A stretch of 64,000 nucleotides of DNA from Mariniblastus fucicola (GCF_008087665.1 NZ_CP042912.1:3224001-3288000); one strand, 5' to 3'; counted from the first letter of the stretch, positions 27,952 through 38,379 are shown. Notes: generated from the letters alone by a model not told the origin. Program-made: numbers and translations.

Positions 27952-28065
27952 ACGAAAGAAAACCAAAAAGCCCGCGGACGTCGAGCTGGATGGTTCTAAA
28001 AAAACCAGACGTTCTTGCGGCGTTGCAAAACTGTTGGCCGCAGCAAAGTTCGCTTCTTCGCGCTG

Positions 28066-28614
28066 TCAATTCACCGACGGATCGATCGGCCGAACGTTGC
28101 CCAAATGCGGTTTTAGCACGTCGTGCCCAACGTGTTCGCAGACTCTTCGCCAAAGCTGATCGCTTTCTCCGAACACGTGCTCAGTATGCGATTCCAGCGT
28201 AAGCCATCCGCCATGTTCAACTTCAGTATCCAGTTGATTCGGGCCCCAGCCTGAGTATCCGCTGAAGATGCGGAACGGTACCGCGTCTTGCATCACCAGT
28301 CGATGAAGCGACTCGCGATGCATTGTCAGATGAACGCCCGGGATGATCTCCCGTTCCGATACTTCGGCAAGTTGGTGCAAAGCAATCAAGGGCCCGTCAA
28401 CCGGACCGCCGCGGTTCACCGGATGGTCGCACTCACATTCTGCGTCAGAAATTTCGTCCCAAACCGCAGCCACGGTCGTTGTCGTTGGCTGGTTCAGAAT
28501 CACCCCGGTAGCACCCTGATCGGTGTGCTGCATCAGAAAGATGACGGTCCGCAAAAAGTTCGGATCCAGGAGATCCGGTGTCGCGATTAGCAATTTACCA
28601 GCAAGGCTATCCAT
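28066..28614 (-). CDS. YqgE/AlgH family protein
   Basis: 182 residues, the usual size. It opens with the family start SLAGKLLIATPDLLDPNF and continues TVIFLMQHTDQGATGVILNQP, with the conserved RIFSGYSGWGPNQLDTE segment later. The family has a compact alpha/beta fold of unknown biochemical role. It is convergent with the TPR gene. Confidence 0.93.
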   Translation of the reverse strand: MDSLAGKLLIATPDLLDPNFLRTVIFLMQHTDQGATGVILNQPTTTTVAAVWDEISDAECECDHPVNRGGPVDGPLIALHQLAEVSEREIIPGVHLTMHRESLHRLVMQDAVPFRIFSGYSGWGPNQLDTEVEHGGWLTLESHTEHVFGESDQLWRRVCEHVGHDVLKPHLGNVRPIDPSVN

Positions 28615-29137
28615 GATGTTCCTGATGATTGCGGGCGTCCCGATCGACCCTGTGCCGTCAGTACGCTCTGTCCGTTTTCCGCCCCGTTTTATTCCCTCAT
28701 CCCGCTTGTTCCCTCATTGTAGTTTGACGGCTCGGCCAAAAAAGCGGCCATTTGACAAAACTGGAGCAACCGCAACCCAAAGCTGACTTGGCCGCATTTT
28801 CACCGTGCGATGTGGGCTGTTCGGCTGGTTCGATCCCCATATTTGGGTGCGTTTGAGTCGATTCAGAAGACCTGTGTACCCTTATTTCGCATTCCATCGA
28901 TCATCGCGGCACATTGGCGCTGCTTCCGATCGATTCGGCATTCCGAAAATTGGCTTGCTGAGCTCCGACTGCACCATCGTTCCCGCTTTTTCGGAATTCA
29001 GTTGCCTTATGGCTAATCCGCTCGGCATTTCACGCCGATTACCGTTTGACCGCTCGCGTTTTTTGGCTAGAATCTGCGGTTCTTCGAATATTGCGAGTAC
29101 GTAAGAACCCTTAACTACGGCAGTTGCCGCCAGTCCC
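28615..29137. other. Intergenic region upstream of bL31
   Basis: About 520 bp between yqgE (-) and the bL31 gene (+). The frames in it have no family features. The only structure I can support is the bL31 promoter near its right end. Confidence 0.4.
29046..29073 (+). promoter_or_regulatory. Promoter of the bL31 gene
   Basis: TTGACC (29046-29051), a 16-bp spacer and TAGAAT (29068-29073) make a good housekeeping-type promoter. It lies 64 bp before the start codon of a ribosomal protein gene. It shows that TAGAAT serves as a -10 box in this genome, which bears on the integron promoter motif described below. Confidence 0.7.
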
Positions 29138-29407
29138 ATGAAACCTGATATCCATCCAGAATACCGACCTGTTGTCTTCAAAGATTCCAAGGCCGATTTT
29201 GCAATTCTGACTTCGTCAACGATCAAGACGAAAGACACGATTCAATGGGAAGATGGAAACGAGTACCCTTGCTATTTCGTCGACATCTCTTCGGGCTCGC
29301 ATCCGTTTTACACCGGAAAGCAACAGTTCGTTGACACTCTTGGCCGCGTTGAGAAATTCAAAGCCAAGTTCGCCGGAAAGTACGGCAAGAAAAAAGATAA
29401 GAAGTAG
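29138..29407 (+). CDS. rpmE2: Ribosomal protein bL31, type B (zinc-free)
   Basis: 89 residues. The start [16 protein letters not shown] and the central [18 protein letters not shown] match type B L31. The CxxC zinc motif of type A L31 is absent; the protein has a single Cys. A basic C-terminal tail ends KYGKKKDKK. It is part of the large ribosomal subunit at the inter-subunit bridge. It has its own promoter upstream and a strong hairpin terminator downstream. Confidence 0.95.
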   Translation: MKPDIHPEYRPVVFKDSKADFAILTSSTIKTKDTIQWEDGNEYPCYFVDISSGSHPFYTGKQQFVDTLGRVEKFKAKFAGKYGKKKDKK

Positions 29408-29460
29408 CCCAGCTGGCTGTAGTCCGTCCGACCGGTTGCAGGCAATGTTGACTTGAAGAA

Positions 29461-29495
29461 AAAGCCATCGCTGGTATTCCGGCGATGGCTTTCTT
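29461..29495. terminator. Bidirectional hairpin terminator
   Basis: AAAGCCATCGC (29461-29471) pairs with GCGATGGCTTT (29482-29492) around a 10-nt loop. A-rich sequence precedes it and T-rich sequence follows, so it can terminate both the bL31 gene (+) and the convergent FabZ-like gene (-). Confidence 0.85.
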
Positions 29496-29500
29496 CATTG

Positions 29501-30001
29501 CTATTTGCCCTGTAGCAGCGAAGACTTGATGTTCATCAACTGGAAATGGTTTTGCATCACGACAGTTTCCTCACGGCGGATCGTGCACGCGAAATCAAAC
29601 ACGTCTCCAAACTGCTCGGACAATTCAACGTAAACATCGAGCACATCTCCCGGCCGCGCAAACCCGCGATACCGTGCCTGTTTCACTTTCACCAACACAC
29701 CCAGAGCGTACTCGTTGTGAAACGGGTCGTGGGTGTCAAAAGATTCCATCGGATTGAAGTTCGCCGCGATCAGAATTCCGGCTGACTGAGTTGAAACTTC
29801 CTGCATCATCGCTCCGGGCATGATCGGAGCTCCCGGAAAGTGGCCTTGGGTGAAGAAATTGTCGTCCGGCACCACGTGGCGGGTTCGAATGCTGCGATCC
29901 GCGATATCGACGATCTCGTGAACCAGCAAATACGGAGAACGGTGGTGCAAGTAGTCTTCAACGTTGGCAAATCGGTGCTGGAAGATGGCTTTGGCGATCA
30001 T
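29501..30001 (-). CDS. FabZ-like (3R)-hydroxyacyl-ACP dehydratase family protein
   Basis: 166 residues from ATG 30001 (MIAKAIFQHRF); an in-frame GTG at 30076 would add 25 residues that do not resemble the family. The hotdog-fold dehydratase site GHFPGAPIMPGAMMQE contains the catalytic His and Glu, and LLVHEIVDI precedes it. It probably dehydrates a beta-hydroxyacyl thioester, in fatty-acid synthesis or a related path. It is longer than FabZ of E. coli and is not next to other fab or lpx genes, so a housekeeping FabZ role is unproven. Confidence 0.82.
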   Translation of the reverse strand: MIAKAIFQHRFANVEDYLHHRSPYLLVHEIVDIADRSIRTRHVVPDDNFFTQGHFPGAPIMPGAMMQEVSTQSAGILIAANFNPMESFDTHDPFHNEYALGVLVKVKQARYRGFARPGDVLDVYVELSEQFGDVFDFACTIRREETVVMQNHFQLMNIKSSLLQGK

Positions 30002-30340
30002 CGGTGCTTTGGGAATGAGACACGTGGCAGTATCCAGATTGAACTGCGATTTAAGTGCTCGATTAACTGCGGCCACTGCTTTGACGGTCCCGGACTGGCC
30101 CGAGTGCTTGCAGGCCCAAACGCTTTCAGGAATGTCAAACCTTGCGGATTAATGAGACTTGAATCCCGATCCGCGGCGCTGGTCACAGACATTGCTCGTC
30201 CGCCGCTAAATCATTGGCGACCGTGAATGGTCGTACCGATAGAAACGATACCGACCATCCTGATTCGCAAAGTTCGCCGTTTCCCGCTGGCGAATTGTTT
30301 CGGCCGAAGCAGCGTTTGTCGGCGGTTCAAGGAGGAACAC

Positions 30341-31432
30341 ATGATTCAGCGGCGACATTTTCTTGGCGCAGCCACCGCGGCTGCGTTCTGTCTGACAACA
30401 CGTACCGGATTTTGCGCTGCGCCAGTGGCCGCATTGAACTGGACCAGTAAAGTCATTCAAACCGTGCGGCACGGAAACCTGAACCGTAAGCCTGTCGTTA
30501 CCGGAGTCAGCCTGCAGCCTGTCGGTAGCTTGCTGGCGATCGTCGGTGATGATCACTATGTCAGTCTGTACGACGTTCAGAGCCAGCAGTTCGTTGAGCA
30601 TCTCAAGAAGCACACGGACTGGGTTCGTTCCGCAAAATTCTCGGCCGACAGTGCAGCTCTGTTCACTTGCGGCAACGACCACAAGTTGATCCGCTGGGAA
30701 ACGGACCAGTTTACCAAGCCCACGTTTGAGGTTCGGCAAACGGATGCAATCATTGAATTGGCGATCAGCCATGATTCCACCAAAGTTGCCACGGTTGGGT
30801 TCAATGAAAACTTGATCATTCGCGACTCAAAAACCGGCGATCAGATCTCGACGCTTCGTTGTGCTTGCAATGACAATCACGCAGTGGCTTTCTCTGCCGA
30901 CGACAAATTGGTTGCTGCGGGTGGTCGCTGCGGAACGATCCGTGTTTGGGATGTTGATTCTCAAGCCGTCGTTTACGAATTGAAGGCTCACCGGCGACGA
31001 ATTCGCACGTTGGAATTCACTCCCGAGGGAGAGTTGATTAGTGCTGGCGACGATCAGATCGTAAAGGTCAATCGCCTGGACAATCCCGGCCTCTCGGTCG
31101 CACTGCCACGGCAGGCGTCGAAGTTGTTTGCCGTCAAGACGATTGCTCCGTCAGTCATCGCAACGTCTGGCAGTGACAATCGAATTCATATTTGGAACAC
31201 TGCTCGCGTGTCGGAGATCGGTGTTCTTGAAAACCATACGGGAACTGTTTCCAGTCTCGACATGGCGCAGGGAGTGCTGGTTTCAGGCAGCTTCGACACC
31301 ACCGTGCGGATCTGGACTCCGAATCCCGACGAGATCGCAGTTGTCACGCCTCGATTTGTGGCGCCCGAGTCCATCCCTTCCACCGCCGCCAGCCTTTCTG
31401 GTGCGTCCGATACATTTTCGACGCGCCGCTAA
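30341..31432 (+). CDS. Tat-exported WD40-repeat protein
   Basis: 363 residues from ATG 30341, chosen because AAGGAGG stands 6 bp before it; the frame is open 38 codons upstream. The N-terminus MIQRRHFLGAATAAAF is a twin-arginine signal. Six or seven WD40 blades follow (LAIVGDDHYVSLYDVQ, TCGNDHKLIRWE, VAAGGRCGTIRVWDV, SGSFDTTVRIWTP). It is probably a periplasmic beta-propeller for protein binding. It lies 78 bp before the large SdrD-B protein gene, so the two may be co-transcribed. Confidence 0.85.
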   Translation: MIQRRHFLGAATAAAFCLTTRTGFCAAPVAALNWTSKVIQTVRHGNLNRKPVVTGVSLQPVGSLLAIVGDDHYVSLYDVQSQQFVEHLKKHTDWVRSAKFSADSAALFTCGNDHKLIRWETDQFTKPTFEVRQTDAIIELAISHDSTKVATVGFNENLIIRDSKTGDQISTLRCACNDNHAVAFSADDKLVAAGGRCGTIRVWDVDSQAVVYELKAHRRRIRTLEFTPEGELISAGDDQIVKVNRLDNPGLSVALPRQASKLFAVKTIAPSVIATSGSDNRIHIWNTARVSEIGVLENHTGTVSSLDMAQGVLVSGSFDTTVRIWTPNPDEIAVVTPRFVAPESIPSTAASLSGASDTFSTRR

Positions 31433-31510
31433 GCTTCCAAATCGTCACGCGACTTGATTCATTGAACGCCCGTTCAGGATGAACTGGCTTCCCTTACAGG
31501 AGGTAATCCG

Positions 31511-34500
31511 TTGAGCCTTTTAAACAAACTTTCAAGCCAGTTTTTTGGAACCTCAAAGCCGTCCGGCACCAGTCCCGCCAAAGAAGACGGTCAGCGTCGT
31601 TGCCGGTTCGAGGTGCTTGAAGAGCGCCGTGTGCTTTCGGCCGATCCAGTGATTGCCGGAGTCACTTATTTCGAAGGCGACGAAGGGCAGGACTCCACAC
31701 CTGACTATTTCGAAGTCAGTTTCGAAGGCGGTGCCGACACGACTCAGTTGACTCAGTTTACCATTAACGGCGACCAGGACAGCGACGGTCAGCTTTCTGA
31801 TGGCGACATGTTCTTCGACGTTGGCGAAGGGCAGCCAGGAACTGGCGGTTACCATGCATTCGAATTCGACGCGGCAAACAGTTCAGGTGTATCGGCAAGC
31901 GACATCAAAGGTTTTTCAGTGTCCAGCGACGGACTGCTGTTGACGGTTGAGGTCGACAACTTCGAAGCCGGCGACATCTTCGCTTTCACTATCGATGTGG
32001 ACGAAGTCGAACGGCTTCGCGTCGATAAAATTGCCTCCGGCGTCGAGTTCGAAGGTTCGTTCTTCAACGCGACTTTCGCCGATCAACATTACAATTTCGA
32101 AGATCGCTCGGTCGCGATCGATGCGACTCTTGAAGACGGTTACGTACAGCCGCAGCAAGAGGGTGTCTTTTACGACGAATACGACGCGCTCTATTCGGAA
32201 GGTCAATCTGTCGCGCAAGCAGCAATCAACTTGCCTGCCGACAACTCCGATGGCCAATCTGACAGAACGGCGGGTGCAATCGACGCTTATGACCTTGTCG
32301 CCAAACCGATTTCGATTTCCGGAACCGTTTACCACGATGAAGATCTCGATTGCGTGCACGATAGCGACGAAGACGGCATTGCCAATGTCAGCATCGAGTT
32401 GCAGCAGCTAAATCCGACCACCGGTGTGTACGAAGTCGTCGCGACGACAACCACGGACGCCAACGGTGACTATGAGTTTGGCAAAGAGCTTGGTCTCATG
32501 CCCGGAGATTATCGACTGGTCGAAACGCAGCCCAACGGTTACCTCGACGTTGGTGCAGAATCAGGCTCTGAAGGCGGAGATGTCGTCAATGACCGGGACG
32601 GAGCGCCAAACGTCATTGGAAATATTAATGTCGAACTGGGCAACACAGCGGCTACGGATTACGATTTCAAAGAAGTTCGGCCTGCTCAACTCGAAGGCAA
32701 CGTGTATCACGACGCCAACGACAACGGCGTGCAGGACGCTGGCGAAGAAGGGATTGCCAATGTGCTGATTCAGGTGACTCGGGTTGGCGCAAAAGGTGAT
32801 CTGGCAGTCGATCCATTCGCTGATACGACTCCGATATTTGTACGCACCGATGCCGCCGGGCATTACAGCGTCGATGGCTTGCCGCCCGGGATCTACGAAG
32901 TCATCGAAATCAACAGCTATCCTGGCGAAGTCGATCCTCTGGCTGCCTACATCGACGGTAAAGACGCTCTCGGAGAAGTCGGCAACGCAAAAACCGGTAC
33001 TCAAAAGAACGACCAGTTTAGCAACGTCGAACTTTGTGCAGACGACCATGGCGTTGAGTACAACTTCGGTGAGCTCAAGCCCGCTTCGATCAGTGGCTAC
33101 GTTAGCGTCGACGTTCCGGGGCAGAGCAAGCTTGGTCCGAACGATCCTGACTTCAAACCCATCGAAGGCGTTACCATTCAGCTGCTTGACGACAGCGGCA
33201 ACGTTATCGAAACGACAAAAACTGATGCCACTGGGCAGTACGAATTTGACGGCCTCGCGCCCGGATCGTACTCCGTCGTCGAAATTCAGCCAGAAGGCTA
33301 CTACGACGGTGGCGACGTTGTCGGAACGGTTGCCAACAAGACTGCTGGTGTGTTGGCGAACGATCGATTCAGCAACATCGTTCTGGGATCTGGTCAAAGC
33401 GGGACTCGCTATGATTTCTGCGAGCTTGAGCCAGCTTCGATCAGTGGTTTCGTTAGCGTCGACGTGCCAGGGCAGAGCAAGCTAGATCCTTCCGATCCAA
33501 ATTTCAGGCCCATCGAAGGCGTTACCATTCAGTTGCTCGACGAAAGCGGCAACCTTGTCAAAACAACAAAGACCGACGCCAGCGGACAGTATCAGTTCAA
33601 TGACCTTGAGCCTGGCACTTACTCCGTCGTCGAAGTCCAGCCAGAAGGTTACCTCGATGGCGGTGACGTTGTCGGCGGCGTGGCCAACAAAACGGTTGGC
33701 ACACTGCTGAATGATCGATTTGATAATATCGTCGTCGGATCGGGCCAGGCGGGAACTCGATACGATTTCTGCGAGCACGAACCTGCTTCGATCAAGGGGA
33801 CGGTTTATCATGACCGCAACGACAATGGTCGTCAGGACTCGGGCGAAGAAGGTATCGCCAATGTGCTGATCGAGCTCATGGACGCAGATGGTAACGTGTT
33901 GCAAAGCACAAAGACTGACGCCAATGGAGATTACTGCTTCGAAGACTTGCTGGCCGGCGAATACATGATCGCCGAAACTCAGCCTGGCGATTATCTTGAC
34001 GGAAAAGAAGCACTCGGGTCGCTCGGTGGACAATCCAAGCCAGACGCTTTCAATGTAACGGTCGTCGGTGGTGACGCTGGCGTGAACTACGATTTCGGTG
34101 AGCTGTTGCCGGGAGCGATTACAGGTTACGTGCACACCGATGACAACGAAGACTGTGTGTTTGACGAAAGCCAGGGCGAACTTCCGCTGGCCAACGTGAC
34201 ATTGGAGTTGCTTGATGCGGATGGCAAAGTCATCGCCACGACAACGACTGACGATCGCGGATTCTATCAGTTCACGGGGCTCGAGCCGGGAACTTATTCC
34301 GTTCGCGAAACTCAGCCAGACGACTTCTTCTCTGTCGGCGAAAAGGCCGGAAGCGGAAACGGAGACGCGACTTCGAACTTGCTGTCCAACATTGAAGTCG
34401 GATCAGGACAACGTTTGACTGACTACAACTTCTGCGAGCAGGCTCCGGCCGAGATTCATGGTCGGGTCTGGGAAGACGGTCCGGCTTTCGAATCGGAAGA

Positions 34501-36181
34501 CGGCACATTGCCCGACGACTATCGCGATCTTCGTGACGGAGTTTACACCGCTGGAGTCGACACGCCGATCGAAGGCGTTCGCATGGAGCTGTACTATTAT
34601 TTCGATCCGAACGGACAATTCCAACCGCGTCCGGTCAAGCTCAGCGAAGTCATGTCGGACTACTACACGCACATGGATTCGTCCGACCCTGATGCAGGTG
34701 TCTACGTTGAGACGATGGCAGACGGCGAGTACTGGTTCCAGGGGCTGAAGCCTGGTAGCTATGTCGTTCTCGAAGCACAGCCTGAAGGTTACGCGGACGC
34801 GAACGACATTCCCGGACCGACGCAAAACGGATCTTCTGGCGTATCGTTCAACACGCAGACAGAAGTGCAGGGTGCTGTTTCAGCACTGACGCAGACTTTC
34901 AGTGCGGCTCAACTTCAGGATACCGTCGCGAACATCGTTGTCGACGCTGGAGGCATCTCAACGCAGAACAACTTCACCGAAGTCCGTTCGATCGTTGTCA
35001 CGCCGCCAGTTGATCCTCCGAACAATCCGAATCCAGGAAACCCAACCACACCGGCTACTCCGAACAATCCGGTGCGACCGAATCCGGGCATCACCGGATT
35101 CCCAGGGCTTGCAGGAGCACAGTCTGGAAACTTTATCTCGATCGTCGGTGCTGCTGGAGGACAACAGTTCGAGCCGCAAGCCGAAGATGGTGCTTACAGT
35201 TGGCACTTGAGTGTCATCAACGCCGGGCAGCCTCGTGCCGCCGGAACGGAAGCCGCTGATTCAGATTCAGTTTGGCAACAAGCCGGTTTCATTTCTGATT
35301 CGGATTGGAACCGGTTCGATATGGACGACGCCTCGTGGACGTTTACGACGACCACCAACGATGAAATCCTGGCCAAGGAAGACGGTTCGATCCACTTCGG
35401 CGTCATCGGCGGAATCCCATTGGCGGGAGACTTCGACGGCAACGGAATCGATGAAGTCGCGATCTACAAAGACGGTTATTGGATGATCGACATCAACCGC
35501 AACGGGAAGTGGGATCGAAATGACCTGCTTGCCAAGCTTGGCGACAGCGAAGATCGACCCGTGGCAGGAGACTGGGACGGTGATGGCAAAGACGACATCG
35601 GAATTTACGGTCCAATGTGGGCGAGGGATCCTGAAGCGATCGAGCACGAGCCTGGTCTTCCGAACCCGGACAACAGCCCTTACACACGCCCGAAAAACGT
35701 TCCGCCACAAATCACGGACGCCACCAATGGTTCGCGTGTGATGAAGCTGACCAGCTTTGGACGCGAACAGTCCGATGTGGTTGATCATGTCTTCGGGCTT
35801 GATGATGACGACAAAATCCCGGTGACCGGTGATTGGAACGGTAACGGCGTTCGCTCGATTGGAACTTTCCGCGACGGTGTATGGGACATGGATGTCAATG
35901 GTGACGGACGCTTCGACCACCTCGATAAATCAGTCCGCTACGGGCAAACGGGAGACGTGCCTGTCGTTGGCGACTTCAACGGCGATGGCATCGAAGAAAT
36001 CGCGATTTACCGCAACGGTACGTGGATCATCGACTCCAACGGAAACGGCGAACTGGACATCACGGATCGAACGTTCGAGCTCGGTGGCGTGAATGACAAG
36101 CCAGTTGTTGGCGACTGGGATGGCGACGGCGTTGATGAGCCGGCGATTTACCACGAGCAAGAGTGGACTGAGTTCAACTAA
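31511..36181 (+). CDS. Large surface protein with SdrD B-like repeats and FG-GAP-like C-terminus
   Basis: 1556 residues. The start is TTG at 31511, supported by AGGAGG eight bases upstream. The N-terminus lacks a normal signal but has the planctomycete surface-protein motif RRCRFEVLEERRVLSADP at about 29-46. Seven SdrD B-like (Cna-B type) domains follow from about 265 to 1150, recognisable by repeated starts (SISGTVYHDEDLD, QLEGNVYHDANDNG, SIKGTVYHDRNDNG) and ends with YDFCE or similar. A Pro/Asn-rich linker (PPVDPPNNPNPGNP) leads to four or five FG-GAP/VCBS-like repeats (FDGNGIDEVAIYKDGYW, WDGDGVDEPAIYH). Many Asp-rich DxDxDG loops suggest calcium binding. It is probably an adhesive or cell-wall protein. 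Confidence 0.9.
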   Translation: MSLLNKLSSQFFGTSKPSGTSPAKEDGQRRCRFEVLEERRVLSADPVIAGVTYFEGDEGQDSTPDYFEVSFEGGADTTQLTQFTINGDQDSDGQLSDGDMFFDVGEGQPGTGGYHAFEFDAANSSGVSASDIKGFSVSSDGLLLTVEVDNFEAGDIFAFTIDVDEVERLRVDKIASGVEFEGSFFNATFADQHYNFEDRSVAIDATLEDGYVQPQQEGVFYDEYDALYSEGQSVAQAAINLPADNSDGQSDRTAGAIDAYDLVAKPISISGTVYHDEDLDCVHDSDEDGIANVSIELQQLNPTTGVYEVVATTTTDANGDYEFGKELGLMPGDYRLVETQPNGYLDVGAESGSEGGDVVNDRDGAPNVIGNINVELGNTAATDYDFKEVRPAQLEGNVYHDANDNGVQDAGEEGIANVLIQVTRVGAKGDLAVDPFADTTPIFVRTDAAGHYSVDGLPPGIYEVIEINSYPGEVDPLAAYIDGKDALGEVGNAKTGTQKNDQFSNVELCADDHGVEYNFGELKPASISGYVSVDVPGQSKLGPNDPDFKPIEGVTIQLLDDSGNVIETTKTDATGQYEFDGLAPGSYSVVEIQPEGYYDGGDVVGTVANKTAGVLANDRFSNIVLGSGQSGTRYDFCELEPASISGFVSVDVPGQSKLDPSDPNFRPIEGVTIQLLDESGNLVKTTKTDASGQYQFNDLEPGTYSVVEVQPEGYLDGGDVVGGVANKTVGTLLNDRFDNIVVGSGQAGTRYDFCEHEPASIKGTVYHDRNDNGRQDSGEEGIANVLIELMDADGNVLQSTKTDANGDYCFEDLLAGEYMIAETQPGDYLDGKEALGSLGGQSKPDAFNVTVVGGDAGVNYDFGELLPGAITGYVHTDDNEDCVFDESQGELPLANVTLELLDADGKVIATTTTDDRGFYQFTGLEPGTYSVRETQPDDFFSVGEKAGSGNGDATSNLLSNIEVGSGQRLTDYNFCEQAPAEIHGRVWEDGPAFESEDGTLPDDYRDLRDGVYTAGVDTPIEGVRMELYYYFDPNGQFQPRPVKLSEVMSDYYTHMDSSDPDAGVYVETMADGEYWFQGLKPGSYVVLEAQPEGYADANDIPGPTQNGSSGVSFNTQTEVQGAVSALTQTFSAAQLQDTVANIVVDAGGISTQNNFTEVRSIVVTPPVDPPNNPNPGNPTTPATPNNPVRPNPGITGFPGLAGAQSGNFISIVGAAGGQQFEPQAEDGAYSWHLSVINAGQPRAAGTEAADSDSVWQQAGFISDSDWNRFDMDDASWTFTTTTNDEILAKEDGSIHFGVIGGIPLAGDFDGNGIDEVAIYKDGYWMIDINRNGKWDRNDLLAKLGDSEDRPVAGDWDGDGKDDIGIYGPMWARDPEAIEHEPGLPNPDNSPYTRPKNVPPQITDATNGSRVMKLTSFGREQSDVVDHVFGLDDDDKIPVTGDWNGNGVRSIGTFRDGVWDMDVNGDGRFDHLDKSVRYGQTGDVPVVGDFNGDGIEEIAIYRNGTWIIDSNGNGELDITDRTFELGGVNDKPVVGDWDGDGVDEPAIYHEQEWTEFN

Positions 36182-36447
36182 GGATAAGTCGGTCGAAGCC
36201 GGCCAGAGGTGGCATGCAGCGCGCGATCGTTTTGGTCGAAGTGCTGGCTGATCCGATGGCTGGCTCTTTGCAGGTTTGTGAACGAACCTGTTGTCGACTG
36301 AGGTGAGGATCATGCCCAAATTGAACGGCTGATCGACCGCTGGAAAGCGAGGCTGCACTTGATTTCAAGGGTTGGCTACTTGCTGCGAGCGGCAACAGTT
36401 GCCAGAATAGGCCGCTTCATCACGAAGACGAATTCTGCGGCATTTTG

Positions 36448-37659
36448 ATGCCTGAAACTGCCATGACGGGAAACGAGAATTCTGCGGCCTCGCCACTTCC
36501 AGAGGGCTCCACGATCGGGCTTGTCGGGGGAGGGCAGTTGGGGATGTTCTTCACTCAGGCTGCTCAACGTTTGGGCTATCGCGTTTGCTGTTTTTGTAAT
36601 CACGAAGAAGAGCCTGCGGCGAAATTTGCGGACGTTGTCGTGTGTGGAGCTTTCTCGGACCGACAAGCCATCGAGGAGCTGGTCTCCAATTGCGATGTCG
36701 TGACTTACGAATTCGAATCGATTCCGCCAGAGACGTTGGCGATGATCGCTGCTCGTACTCGACTGATGCCATCGTTGGAAGTCGTGCAGACGACTCAGGA
36801 TCGTGCGCTCGAGAAAACGTTCCTGCGTGAACACCGTATACCGACTTCTGAATTCCGCGTCGTCAAATCGCTAGCTGGACTGAGCGAATCTCTGCAGCAG
36901 CTCAATGGTGCCGCAGTTTTGAAAACGGCTCGCGATGGCTACGACGGAAAAGGGCAGTGGAAACTTCGGGGCGATGAAACGCCTGAGCAACTCGGATCAA
37001 TCTGGAACGAGGTCTCAGATCGAAAGTGCACGTTGGAGCGATTGGTCGATTTGCAAAAAGAGGTTTCCATGATCGTCGCCGGCGATCAACACGGAAACAT
37101 CAAAACGATTGGTCCGATGTGCAATCAACACGTCAATCATATTTTGGACACGACGTGGGTGGACCACTCTTGCGAAGATTCAATTGGAACGCGGACTCGT
37201 GAGCTCTCAATTGAGATCGCCAGGCACTTTGGGTTGGTCGGCACGTTTTGCGTTGAGTTCTTCATCAACACCGAAGGCGAAGTTCTGGTCAACGAGATCG
37301 CGCCTCGCCCGCACAATTCTGGCCATCTCACCATCGACGCTTTTTCTCTGTCCCAGTTTGACTTGCAGGCCTTGGCCGTATCCGGTCATGAAATCACGGA
37401 ACCAATCGAGCTTGAGCCCGCGGTGATGGTGAATTTGCTTGGCGATCTGTGGCTGCAGCAAGAACCTGCCTTTGAAGCGGCGGCTGACGAATTGGACTGC
37501 GAAATATTTCTGCATCTTTACGGCAAGAAGGCCGCGCGAGCTGGAAGGAAGATGGGACACGCAACCATCGTTGCTGAGTCTTTGGATGCGGCGATAGAGC
37601 ACGCGAAACGATATCGGCAACTGCTACATCACCGCGCTGCCGCGAATCACAACTCCTGA
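36448..37659 (+). CDS. purK: N5-carboxyaminoimidazole ribonucleotide synthase
   Basis: 403 residues from ATG 36448; another ATG at 36463 is also possible. An N-terminal IGLVGGGQLGMFFTQAAQRLGY nucleotide fold is followed by an ATP-grasp domain (TARDGYDGKGQWKL, VNEIAPRPHNSGHLT). It converts AIR, ATP and bicarbonate to N5-CAIR in purine synthesis. The partner gene purE is not adjacent in this window. The next gene, a thioesterase, starts 11 bp downstream and may share its transcript. Confidence 0.93.
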   Translation: MPETAMTGNENSAASPLPEGSTIGLVGGGQLGMFFTQAAQRLGYRVCCFCNHEEEPAAKFADVVVCGAFSDRQAIEELVSNCDVVTYEFESIPPETLAMIAARTRLMPSLEVVQTTQDRALEKTFLREHRIPTSEFRVVKSLAGLSESLQQLNGAAVLKTARDGYDGKGQWKLRGDETPEQLGSIWNEVSDRKCTLERLVDLQKEVSMIVAGDQHGNIKTIGPMCNQHVNHILDTTWVDHSCEDSIGTRTRELSIEIARHFGLVGTFCVEFFINTEGEVLVNEIAPRPHNSGHLTIDAFSLSQFDLQALAVSGHEITEPIELEPAVMVNLLGDLWLQQEPAFEAAADELDCEIFLHLYGKKAARAGRKMGHATIVAESLDAAIEHAKRYRQLLHHRAAANHNS

Positions 37660-37670
37660 AAGTAACGTTG

Positions 37671-38183
37671 ATGTCCCGAAAAGAAGTTCCGATGCGCCGG
37701 TCCTACGCCGTGCAGGAAAATATTGTGTTGCCCGGCGACACGAACATGCACAACACAATGTTCGGTGGTCTGTTGATGAAACACATCGACGAAACCGCAG
37801 CGATCTCGGCCAGACGGCATTCGAAATGCCCTGTGGTTACTGCGTCCAATGATGGCGTGCACTTTCATCGACCGATCCAGAACGACGACATCGTGAAGCT
37901 TGAATCATTCGTGTGCTCGGTCGGCCGGACTTCGATGGAAGTGTTTATCAAGATCTCGACAGAGCAATCGCATACCGGCGATGTGGAGCTGGCAGCGATC
38001 TCATACCTGACGTTCGTGGCTTTGGGCGATGACGGCAAACCGACCGAAGTCCCGCTACCTGTCCCCGACAGCGACGAAGAAAAATTGGTGCACCAGGATC
38101 GGGCAACCAGGAAAGAAATGCGGCTTAAAAAGCGTGAAGAAACCAACGCTTTGATCAATTCGCTGAGTCTGAGTCAATCTTGA
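37671..38183 (+). CDS. Acyl-CoA thioesterase, hotdog fold (YciA/ACOT type)
   Basis: 170 residues from ATG 37671. The hotdog signature NMHNTMFGGLLMKHIDETAA contains the helix with the conserved Asn, Gly and Asp-Glu, followed by VTASNDGVHFHRPIQNDD. The C-terminus is a charged helix (LVHQDRATRKEMRLKKREE). It should hydrolyse acyl-CoA; chain preference is unknown. It follows purK closely without a functional link. Confidence 0.87.
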   Translation: MSRKEVPMRRSYAVQENIVLPGDTNMHNTMFGGLLMKHIDETAAISARRHSKCPVVTASNDGVHFHRPIQNDDIVKLESFVCSVGRTSMEVFIKISTEQSHTGDVELAAISYLTFVALGDDGKPTEVPLPVPDSDEEKLVHQDRATRKEMRLKKREETNALINSLSLSQS

Positions 38184-38379
38184 AGGTTTGCGGAGTTTAC
38201 GCAAAACTGGTGGGAGAGAGAGCCCTTCCGTACCAGCTAACTTCAATAGTGACGTCCGACGCATGAAAAGCCGATACTTTTGGTTAGCCAAGGCACCCTC
38301 GGATCCTGCGGGTTGAAACAGAGCCTTGCACTGTTAAGTTTACACTGCACATTTCGTAGATAAATCGAGTCAAATTTCG

